Origin: Banduia mediterranea
GTDB taxonomy: Bacteria > Pseudomonadota > Gammaproteobacteria > Nevskiales > Nevskiaceae
Reading direction: 5' to 3'
Length of the DNA: 64,000 nt
NCBI RefSeq assembly: GCF_031846245.1
Contig: NZ_JAVRIC010000016.1
Location: forward strand, 1-64,000
The position numbers and the translations under genes are program-made. Below the pieces are notes generated by a model that made no database searches, was not told the DNA's origin, and saw only the letters and a program-made list of their open reading frames with translations. Positions 58,251 to 64,000 of this stretch are shown one piece after another (within the stretch, counting starts at the first letter, position 1; every line of letters begins with the position of its first letter).

Positions 58251-58664
58251 TCAGACTTGGACGACTGCAAGCCCCAGCCCTCTGGCGGCCACGCATTGCC
58301 GCAGGTCCGAAGAGACGAAGGTATCCGCCCGGCTGCGCAGTGCGGCCGCCACGTGCAAGGCATCCATGGCGCGCAGCGGATGCGCCTCGAGTGTGCGAAT
58401 GCTGTCCCCCAGAACTTCCGGAGCCAGCTCGCAGATCTGTGCGTCGGCGATGTCCAGCAGCAGGTCCTGTTTCAAGCGCCGATATTGCCCTGTGTCGAGG
58501 CGGCCCTCCCGCTGCAGCCGGCAGAACGCCGAGATCAGCTCCGGCAAAGCGATCGCGCAAAGCAGCAGCACGTCGGCGCGCTCGCACCAGTCGAGGACGG
58601 CATCGCTGCCGTCCTCGCGCACGTAACGCTTGACGAAGGCGGAGCTGTCGAAAAAAACGCGCAT
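58251..58664 (-). CDS. vapC: PIN-domain toxin, VapC-like
   Basis: This 137-residue PIN ribonuclease has the four acidic residues of the fold: Asp6 (MRVFFDSSAFVKRY), Glu42 (LPELISAF), Asp101 (AMDALHVAAAL) and Asp120 (FVSSDLRQC). VapC toxins cleave tRNA or rRNA. Its ATG shares one base with the antitoxin stop (TGATG). It sits between jetB and jetC. Confidence 0.9.
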   Translation of the reverse strand: MRVFFDSSAFVKRYVREDGSDAVLDWCERADVLLLCAIALPELISAFCRLQREGRLDTGQYRRLKQDLLLDIADAQICELAPEVLGDSIRTLEAHPLRAMDALHVAAALRSRADTFVSSDLRQCVAARGLGLAVVQV

Positions 58665-58894
58665 CAGGGACCGCGGTCTTGCAGGATCAGTCGCCCGGCC
58701 TCGATGCCGGGGATCAACAGAGGATCGGCGCGCCGACGCTTCCAGGACGGGATTTCCGCCGCCGGCTCGGCGATCGGCTGAATCTCCGCGACCGCACGGC
58801 CATTGCGCAGCACGCGCACGGTTTCTCCGGCCTCCACCAGATCGAAATAGCGTTTTGCATGACTGCGCAATTCGGTGAATGTGGTTTCCAGCAT
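58664..58894 (-). CDS. Phd/YefM-family antitoxin
   Basis: This 76-residue protein has the Phd/YefM N-terminal DNA-binding region: TTFTELRSHAKRYFDLVEAGETVRVLRNGRAVAEIQP. The short, basic C-terminal tail should bind the toxin. It is coupled to the PIN toxin by TGATG. Pairing of a Phd-type antitoxin with a PIN toxin is common. The operator at 58909-58928 lies 15 bp upstream of its ATG. Confidence 0.88.
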   Translation of the reverse strand: MLETTFTELRSHAKRYFDLVEAGETVRVLRNGRAVAEIQPIAEPAAEIPSWKRRRADPLLIPGIEAGRLILQDRGP

Positions 58895-58908
58895 GAGGAT
58901 CTCTCGAT

Positions 58909-58928
58909 ATGTACATCGATCTGTACAT
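58909..58928 (-). promoter_or_regulatory. Probable YefM/Phd operator: twin TGTACA sites
   Basis: A perfect inverted repeat ATGTACA, 6 nt, TGTACAT lies 15 bp upstream of the antitoxin start. Each arm contains TGTACA, itself a palindrome and the known core of the E. coli yefM-yoeB operator. The 12-nt centre-to-centre spacing suits two dimers. This is most likely the autoregulatory site of the Phd-PIN module, and by read-through of jetC-jetD. Confidence 0.7.
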
Positions 58929-59022
58929 TCTAGCAGCCTGAAAGCGAAAGGATGTCGGCCGACCCGGCTCTGAAGCGGTACATGTGCAAGGCGGAGCCTG
59001 CGGGTCTGTTCGTGATCAGCGT

Positions 59023-59280
59023 TCACCGAAAGACCTCCCGACGATGGCCGACCTTGATGAGCTCCACGACAATTGCTGCATCGTCGATGGAGTAGAGAAT
59101 TCGATAGTCGCCCTGGCGGGTACGGTATTTTTCGGCCCCCGACAGCTTCTGACTGCCGGCAGGGCAGGGATCATCGCGCAGGGATTCGATCCGGTTCAGG
59201 ATGCGGTGCAGGTCGGCCTTCGGCAGGCCGTGAAAATCCTTGGGGACGGCCTGCCTGAATCTCAGTTCATAGATCGCCAC
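59023..59280 (-). CDS. relE: RelE/ParE-family toxin
   Basis: This 85-residue RelE-superfamily toxin is preceded by an overlapping antitoxin. It shows LRFRQAVPKDFHGLPKADLH, DPCPAGSQKLSGAEKYRTRQGDYRILYSI and a terminal VGHRREVFR with basic catalytic-type residues. The start is a GTG at 59280, inside the antitoxin's 3' end. The gene is intact even though its antitoxin is frameshifted. Confidence 0.87.
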   Translation of the reverse strand: MAIYELRFRQAVPKDFHGLPKADLHRILNRIESLRDDPCPAGSQKLSGAEKYRTRQGDYRILYSIDDAAIVVELIKVGHRREVFR

Positions 59281-59523
59281 TGGCCTTGAGCTTGTTCAGC
59301 AGTTCTTCGTAGCTGATGGTGGGCTCTGTGGCGCGTTCGTCGAACGCGGCAAGATCCTGCTGGTCTTCGCTCAGGGACTGCGCACGGCATCCGACACCAG
59401 TTCGGAGATCGAGAGCCGCGTTTCAGCCGCTTTCAGGCGTAGCGCGCGGTGCAATGCGGGGTCGAGGTAGATCGTGGCGCGGGTATTGGCAGCAGCGCTG
59501 GCGCGTTCGAGTTTCGCGGTCAT
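59267..59523 (-). pseudogene. Ribbon-helix-helix antitoxin with a single-base frameshift
   Basis: From the ATG at 59523 the frame encodes MTAKLERASAAANTRAT, then IYLDPALHRALRLKAAE and LSISELVSDAVRSP before TGA at 59371. This is an intact RHH DNA-binding domain. Adding one base near 59383 would join a second frame: QSLSEDQQDLAAFDERA, then EPTISYEELLNKLKASGDL, ending at 59267 inside relE. That second part is the expected toxin-binding tail. As written, the antitoxin lacks it. The apparent loss is one C of a CC pair. Confidence 0.8.
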
Positions 59524-59532
59524 TCGGCACCA

Positions 59533-59548
59533 TGACGTTTTGACGTTT
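59533..59548 (-). repeat. Tandem octamer, possible RHH operator
   Basis: TGACGTTT occurs twice in immediate tandem (59533-59540, 59541-59548), 9 bp upstream of the RHH antitoxin start and inside the 61-bp gap after jetB. RHH repressors of the CopG/ParD type often bind such direct or inverted repeats. The surrounding stretch is more A/T-rich than the neighbouring genes. Confidence 0.5.
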
Positions 59549-59584
59549 TTTTCACTTTAATCAGGTATCGCCTGAATCGTTTGA

Positions 59585-60814
59585 TCACAACAGCGTTTGT
59601 TGCTTGCCCCGAACCTCCGCCTCGCCCAGCGCGAAGCGCAGCAGTGCCGGCCGCGCGCGTACGCCGCCGCTGCGGAATTCCACCAGCTTGAGCCGGGCGA
59701 GGCGCTGCAGGGCCTGATCCGCGAGCGCATTTTCGGCGCCGGGTTCGCGTGCGGCCTTGCGCCAGTAGCGACCGAATTCGCCGGCGGCGTCGGCCACGTG
59801 GTCGGCGACCTCGCGCGCGCCGAACAGGCGCTGCGGATGTTTGCGCGCGGCATCGCCGAGGAACTCGGCGACCAGCAGGGTGACGTGGGATTCGGTGCCC
59901 TGCGCCGGCAGGCGCTCGTCGGAGAGTTCGCCGTCCTCGTCCACCAGGGCGAAGCCCTCGGCGCGCAATTCCGCCGTGAGGCCGCTGGCGGCGGCGAGGC
60001 GCGCGCTCATCGTGCCGCGCTGGGTCGCTAGATATTCGCGTTCGCTGTCGTCGAGTTCGTCGTGATAGACCACCGGGTCGTCGAGCAGGCGTCTGGACAG
60101 GCGATGACGCGTGGCGGTGCGGCGGCCTTCGGGGCTGTCGGGCACGTAGTCCTCGACCAGGGCGGCAAGGCGTGATTCGAAGTCGGCCTGCGGCAGCAGG
60201 GCTTCGATCAGGCTGGCGCCGCGGCTGCTGCCCGGCATCGCGGCGAGCGCGCGGCGCTGCACGTCATAGAGCACGTCGCCGGCCTGGTTGACATAGGCCT
60301 CCTCGTCGCCGGCGACGCGGGCGAGTACGCCGAGGTCGAGCAGGAAACGGCAGACCAGCACCAGATCGCGGCGCTCGCGCAGATTTTCCAGCGTGTACTG
60401 GTAGCCGAGCGCCGCGAGCTCGGGATCGCGTGCAGCGTCGAGCAGGCGCTCGCCCAGTGCGCGCAGGGTGATCTGCGGCTCGGCGCGTTCGAGCACGGCG
60501 CAGACCAGGCACAGCAGCACGTAGCGGTCGCGATCGAACTCGCGCTTGTCGCGGTCGTGCGCGCCGCGGGTGCTGTCGCCGAGCTCGGCCGGGCGTTTGT
60601 AGAGCCGTGCGCAGTCGCGTTCGATCAGCAGCGGCCAGCCGCATTCGCGGCCGAACCAGTCGCGCAGCCAGTCGGCGTGCGCGCGCACATCGACGAATTC
60701 CGGTGCGTCGGCCGGCAGCAGCGGGCGCATCAGCAGCGCGCGCAAGGCACGTTCGCGCGATTCGTCCTGTTGGCGGTCGAGAACGTCGGAGAGTCTGGAG
60801 CGCGCTTCGGGCAT
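59585..60814 (-). CDS. jetB: Wadjet subunit JetB (DUF2398, TIGR02678)
   Basis: This 409-residue protein is of the DUF2398 family, the MukE-like winged-helix kleisin partner in this Wadjet type. Conserved features include ALRALLMRPLLPAD, WLRDWFGRECGWPLLIERDCARLYKRP and DRERDRYVLLCLV-like central segments (here KREFDRDRYVLLCLVCAVLE). Its start shares one base with the jetA stop. Normally jetC would follow directly; here two toxin-antitoxin modules intervene. Confidence 0.88.
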   Translation of the reverse strand: MPEARSRLSDVLDRQQDESRERALRALLMRPLLPADAPEFVDVRAHADWLRDWFGRECGWPLLIERDCARLYKRPAELGDSTRGAHDRDKREFDRDRYVLLCLVCAVLERAEPQITLRALGERLLDAARDPELAALGYQYTLENLRERRDLVLVCRFLLDLGVLARVAGDEEAYVNQAGDVLYDVQRRALAAMPGSSRGASLIEALLPQADFESRLAALVEDYVPDSPEGRRTATRHRLSRRLLDDPVVYHDELDDSEREYLATQRGTMSARLAAASGLTAELRAEGFALVDEDGELSDERLPAQGTESHVTLLVAEFLGDAARKHPQRLFGAREVADHVADAAGEFGRYWRKAAREPGAENALADQALQRLARLKLVEFRSGGVRARPALLRFALGEAEVRGKQQTLL

Positions 60815-62316
60815 CAGACGATCGGGCGGATCAGCAGGCGGTGGTCGCGGCCGCGGAAGTGGCCGAGTTCGGTGTCGATTTCGGCGCGGCTGTTGGCCTC
60901 CAGCGGCTCCAGGCGAATCGTCAGCGAGCCGTCGCTGGTGCTGCGTTCGACTGCCTGGTCGGGGTGGCGCTGCGCCGCCAATGCGTCGCCGAGCAGCGAC
61001 AGGAACAGGCGGAAGGCGTGGCGGTCCAGCGTGCCGAGTTCGGACAGGCGCGTTTCCCGGCCGGTGGCAAGGCGTTGCCGCGCGGCTTCGGTCTGCGCCG
61101 ATTCCTCGGCCAGACGATGCGCAAGCTGCGCGCGTTCGGCGCTGCGTTCGCGGATTTTGGGTGGGCCGCCACGCGTGGCGAGCTGGCCGGTCTCGCGCAG
61201 GCGCGGGTGGATTCTGACCGGCGGCGCCTCGCCCCAGGGACTCGTCGCCGCAGCGGTTTCGGCGGGGCTCAGTGCGAGATGCCGTGCCGGCGACAGCGCG
61301 AAGGCGGCGCGCCACAGACGGTGTGTCTGTGCCGGCTCCGGGCAGGCGGCGAACCACAGTGCCAGCCGCCGGAAATCGGCCGCGCGATCACTGCGGCCGG
61401 CGCGGCGTTCGTTGAGCGTGGTCACCGCCTGCAACAGGCGCGGGATCGCGGCACGCGCGCTGGCGCGCAGCAGCTCGGCCTGCGGTTTGTCGCGGCCGTC
61501 GGCGACAAACCAGCGACTCAGTCCGCGCCAGCGTTCGCGCCAGACCGCGAGGCGTGGCGCGTAGGCCTCGGATTCGGCCAGGGCGTCACCCGGCGCGGCG
61601 TCGCCGGCCTCGCGTTCGGCGGCGAGCGCCAGCAGGGCTTCGGCCCGCGGTTGCAGTTCGCGCAGGCGCTGGGCGATGCGTCCGGACTTGGTCACCAGTT
61701 CACCGATGAAGCGTTCGAGGTAGTCGATCAGCCGTTTCTTGAAGGCCATCACCGCGTCCTGCTCGGCACGCTGCAATTCGATGGTGCGCGCCAGCCCGGT
61801 CATGAAGGCTTCGGCATTGTCGGCGAGGCTGCCGAACACATGCACCAGGTCGCGCAGGATTTCGTGGACCTTGGCGGCGTCCGGCGCATCCGCCTGCGCC
61901 AGTACCGCAAGACTGTTGAGCCGCGCGAGGATGTCGTCCAGTGCCACCGACTGCAGTTCGCCATGGCGCGACAGGGTTTCGGCGAAGGTGGCGAGCCCGG
62001 CCTCCACCGCCTCGCCGCCACGCGTCAGCCGGTACAGCAGGCGCTTGCGGTAGAAGTCCTCGATGGTGGCGACGCGCGCGGTGTCCGGCTGCGCTTCGAG
62101 GTTGCCCCAGTCCACGAGCTGCGCGAGCAGGCCGTCGAGCTCCTCGGCCGCCGGCATGCGCTCGCGCCAGCGCGTTTCATGCAGGATTTCGTCGCTGCGC
62201 AAATGCAGCCGGAACTGCCGGCGCGCGGCGGCGAAGCAGTCCATGATCGCGCGGTAGGCGTCGGCGCGTTCGGCGCTGACGTGGCGGAACAGGCGGGCGG
62301 ATTCGGTCTGGCTCAT
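60814..62316 (-). CDS. jetA: Wadjet subunit JetA (DUF2397, TIGR02677)
   Basis: This 500-residue DUF2397 protein is the kleisin-like subunit, mostly helical. Recognisable parts are FRHVSAERADAYRAIMDCF near the start, LDGLLAQLVDWGNLEA, and VATIEDFYRKRLLYRLTRGGEAVE. The ATG at 62316 overlaps the stop of a small upstream frame (ATGA). It is the first Wadjet gene in transcription order. Confidence 0.88.
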   Translation of the reverse strand: MSQTESARLFRHVSAERADAYRAIMDCFAAARRQFRLHLRSDEILHETRWRERMPAAEELDGLLAQLVDWGNLEAQPDTARVATIEDFYRKRLLYRLTRGGEAVEAGLATFAETLSRHGELQSVALDDILARLNSLAVLAQADAPDAAKVHEILRDLVHVFGSLADNAEAFMTGLARTIELQRAEQDAVMAFKKRLIDYLERFIGELVTKSGRIAQRLRELQPRAEALLALAAEREAGDAAPGDALAESEAYAPRLAVWRERWRGLSRWFVADGRDKPQAELLRASARAAIPRLLQAVTTLNERRAGRSDRAADFRRLALWFAACPEPAQTHRLWRAAFALSPARHLALSPAETAAATSPWGEAPPVRIHPRLRETGQLATRGGPPKIRERSAERAQLAHRLAEESAQTEAARQRLATGRETRLSELGTLDRHAFRLFLSLLGDALAAQRHPDQAVERSTSDGSLTIRLEPLEANSRAEIDTELGHFRGRDHRLLIRPIV

Positions 62317-62420
62317 GCGCTGGGGATGCGGTCGCGATAAATTTCATCGCGAAACCGTTCCCAGTCGGCATTGGTGAATTCCGGCGCGAAGCCGGTGTCG
62401 CGGAATGTCGGAAATACCAT
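62313..62420 (-). CDS. Possible small protein, coupled to jetA
   Basis: A 35-residue frame starting ATG at 62420 (MVFPTFRDTGFAPEFTNADW, then RDEIYRDRIPSA) ends with a TGA that overlaps the jetA ATG by 4 nt. The frame is open further upstream to 62624, but that part is Arg/Pro-rich and unconvincing. It could be a leader gene coupled to jetA or the tail of a decayed gene. I do not recognise it. The 230 bp from 62421 to 62651 hold nothing else that I can support. Confidence 0.35.
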   Translation of the reverse strand: MVFPTFRDTGFAPEFTNADWERFRDEIYRDRIPSA

Positions 62421-62651
62421 TCGTGCCGCAACCCGCGCCGCCCCCGCGCGTCCGGCCGGGCGAATCCGTTGCTTGATGCGTGCGAGCCACGCTTTTGGCG
62501 ATCGTGTCGAAGTCATTCCCGTATTCGTCGGCCGGCTTGCAGAGGGCGGCCTGGTTGCGGGGCTTACCTTATTCGCCGACGTTGGGTCGTTCAAGCGCTC
62601 AGTCCGCCGTCGCCAGTCGAGCACGCCAGTGCCGGAGTCTCGAGCATGGCG

Positions 62652-62948
62652 TCAGCCGTGCGCGACTTCGCGCGCGAGCGAGCGGATAAAGTCCTTGTCC
62701 TTGAGCAGTTCGGATTTCAGCGCCTGCGTCGCCGGCTGATCGATGGACCGACGCAGTGCCTGATTGATCTGCGTCTGATACGGCAGTGCGCCGCGCTTGG
62801 CAGCCGCCTGCTTGTAGTGCTCGACGACATCGCGGTCCAGTGCGATGGTGACGCGCACTTTGGCTTGGTCCGCGGTCTGCCCCTTGAGTGCCGGCAGCAC
62901 GCCGCGACGCTTTACTTTCAGGGCCTTGAGGTCATATTCCTTGCGCAT
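62652..62948 (-). CDS. brnA: BrnA-family antitoxin
   Basis: This 98-residue protein has the RHH C-terminal domain of BrnA: KVRVTIALDRDVVEHYKQAA then LPYQTQINQALRRSID. BrnA represses the brnTA operon and neutralises the BrnT ribonuclease. Its start overlaps the 3' end of the brnT remnant. It appears intact. Confidence 0.85.
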   Translation of the reverse strand: MRKEYDLKALKVKRRGVLPALKGQTADQAKVRVTIALDRDVVEHYKQAAAKRGALPYQTQINQALRRSIDQPATQALKSELLKDKDFIRSLAREVAHG

Positions 62949-63200
62949 AAATCTTCGCCTCCCGGCGGGTGGCTCTGCGAGCAGAGATCAGACGGAGGAT
63001 CGGTCCCCGCAGGGTATGGCTGACGATCAGCAGACGCCCTTGGTCGGGTGTCCGATCAACAGATCCTCGTCCTCGCTGTGCTCAGGGTCGTAAAACGCGA
63101 CCTGCTCCGGATCGTGGAAGCAGGTCAGCGCCTCGACGAAAGAGACGCCGTACTTGGAGAGGTTGGCCTGCGCCTTCTCGTCGTTCCATTCAAACTGCAT
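62932..63200 (-). pseudogene. brnT: BrnT-family toxin with a single-base frameshift
   Basis: ATG at 63200 begins MQFEWNDEKAQANLSKYGVS, then FVEALTCFHDPEQVAFYDPE and LLIGHPTKGVC before a TGA at 63027. One extra base near 63034 would restore LLIVSHTLRGPILRLISARRA, then TRREAKIYAQGI, ending at 62932 inside brnA. The family ends with just such an ISARxATRRE tail. As written, the toxin is truncated at 57 residues and should be inactive. The apparent loss is one C of a CC pair, as in the RHH antitoxin. Confidence 0.8.
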
Positions 63201-63254
63201 GGAATATGTATATCGTGCACAGGAATTCCGGGAAAGGCCAGCCTCAGTCGCCGG

Positions 63255-63297
63255 GGTTACAGTGTCATGGGTTACAGTGGGTTACGGGGCTACAGTG
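63255..63297. repeat. Short direct repeats of GGTTACAGTG
   Basis: GGTTACAGTG occurs at 63255-63264 and 63270-63279, GGCTACAGTG at 63288-63297, and a partial GGTTAC at 63280. They lie between the brnT start and the IS remnant. They could be a regulatory array or slippage product next to the insertion. Confidence 0.55.
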
Positions 63298-63312
63298 ACA
63301 TGATGCTCTAAG

Positions 63313-63940
63313 CCACTGCTGTCCGGTTAAATCGTGAATAGATTCAGTTGGTTGCACGGAACACCCTCGGGAGCAATGGACTCGCCGGTCGGAAAGGCTT
63401 GCTGCAAGGGCATCTTCTCGAAAAGGGTGATCGACAAAATCTGTAGCAAAGTGTAGAGCGAGGCATCCAGTTGCAGCTTTTTCTTGATGATGGCGACGAG
63501 CACATAGACCGACACGGCGATCCAGTCTCGCGACTCGTTGGCATCCGCGAGGGTCGATCAGGCCACCGGTTCGCGAAAGCCCCTGTGGTACGGCTTCGCC
63601 GCGTGGGCCAGCAGGCAGGCCTCGATGTCGCGCAGACTCTCCCGGTAAGTGAGTTGCGCCAAGGCCATGGCCCTGAATTGCTCGGCGCAGGCCAGCGACC
63701 GCAAGCCCTTGTCGCCACCGTGGAGCGCCACGCTCCGATGGAAGGCCTTCCACGGCAGAAAGTCCATGATCCGGGCGAACAGCGTCTTGCCAGTATTCAT
63801 GGCAGTCTCCGGACAAAAGCCCGGAATTCTGCGGGAAACCCCATTTCCGAATTCAAATCGGAGACACCCATCGTCGCCTGCGATCCCGCGTCAATCATGG
63901 CTTTCAGTGATTCACCCTTCAATTAACCGGACAGCAGTGG
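63313..63940. mobile_element. Internally deleted IS4-family insertion sequence
   Basis: The element is bounded by perfect 18-bp inverted repeats: CCACTGCTGTCCGGTTAA at 63313-63330 and its complement at 63923-63940, 628 bp in all. It holds only the two ends of an IS4-type transposase gene. I see no matching target-site duplication in the flanks. With both ends intact it could still move if a full-length relative supplies transposase. Confidence 0.82.
63327..63800 (-). pseudogene. IS4-family transposase remnant
   Basis: One frame runs from ATG 63800 to 63327. The first 80 codons (MNTGKTLFARIMDFLPWKAF onward, to FREPVA) are a typical N-terminus. An in-frame TGA at 63558 replaces a probable arginine codon (CGA). 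Next comes STLADANESRDW, which is joined directly to IAVSVYVLVAIIKKKLQLDA and the normal C-terminus. About 200 central residues with the catalytic acids are missing, in frame. Confidence 0.8.
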
Positions 63941-63950
63941 AGGAAGTCTT

Positions 63951-64000
63951 ATGTCAAGATTCGGTGAGACTCAGGAATTGAGCGGCTTGGGAAGGATGAC
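63951..64000 (+). CDS. Start of an unidentified gene (partial)
   Basis: An ATG at 63951 follows AGGAAG at 63941-63946 and opens a frame (MSRFGETQELSGLGRM) that reaches the window end. GGAGG spans the edge of the IS inverted repeat. Sixteen codons are too few to identify it. Confidence 0.3.
   Translation, partial: MSRFGETQELSGLGRM

Noticed and set aside
60607-62340. 577-codon plus-strand frame
   Set aside because: It is antisense to jetA and the start of jetB, which fit the DUF2397/DUF2398 families.
63241-63302. CRISPR-like repeats
   Set aside because: The repeats are only 10 bp, unevenly spaced by 5-8 bp, and number three; there are no spacers of CRISPR length and no cas genes.

Overview
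The window is 64 kb of high-GC bacterial chromosome. Gene content and order point to a gammaproteobacterium. The S10-spc-alpha ribosomal block is complete and in standard order. The run algH-ruvX-pyrR-pyrB-pyrC' next to glutathione genes and a Pil-Chp twitching chemosensory cluster matches the arrangement in Pseudomonas aeruginosa. The gshA is of the Acidithiobacillus-like (TIGR02049) type. A Nevskiales/Solimonadaceae-like or Xanthomonadales-like lineage is my guess, not shown by the sequence. I see no tRNA, rRNA or CRISPR array.

Layout. Positions 1-13995 hold the tail of tuf, then rpsJ to rplQ with secY, rpmJ and rpoA, closed by a strong terminator. Positions 14076-18172 hold holA, proA, nadD, rsfS and rlmH. 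Positions 18190-23393 hold a free-methionine sulfoxide reductase, an unknown 317-residue protein, dusB, pckA and a small secreted protein. Positions 23412-34134, nearly all minus strand, read in transcription order: gshA, gshB, apbE, a NusG-domain-II protein, a Gx transporter, algH, ruvX, pyrR, pyrB, an inactive dihydroorotase paralogue, pilH, pilJ. From 34363 on the plus strand come pilG, pilI, a giant chpA and chpC. The Chp pathway is therefore split into two blocks about 9 kb apart, and no CheR- or CheB-like gene is present. Positions 41890-52710 hold a LuxR-type regulator, an MBL-fold hydrolase, a lipoprotein aminopeptidase, cysS, tag, a cytochrome c'/cytochrome b561 pair, a threonine-dehydratase-like enzyme, a catalytic-type dihydroorotase and rsmE.

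Positions 52899 to about 63940 form a defence island on the minus strand. It carries a four-gene Wadjet (JetABCD; DUF2397, DUF2398, SMC-like, DUF2399/Toprim) anti-plasmid system. The operon is interrupted between jetB and jetC by two type II toxin-antitoxin modules: a ribbon-helix-helix antitoxin with RelE, and a Phd/YefM antitoxin with a VapC-like PIN toxin. The last toxin gene ends 4 bp before the jetC start. A third module (BrnTA) lies upstream of jetA. Two of the six toxin-antitoxin genes carry an apparent single-base frameshift: the RHH antitoxin and brnT. An internally deleted IS4-family element with perfect 18-bp inverted repeats bounds the island on its upstream side.

The most interesting features are the nested Wadjet/toxin-antitoxin arrangement with its disabled partners, a putative YefM-type TGTACA operator now placed to drive jetC-jetD, the ApbE/NusG-II/Gx-transporter membrane cluster, and the split Pil-Chp system.
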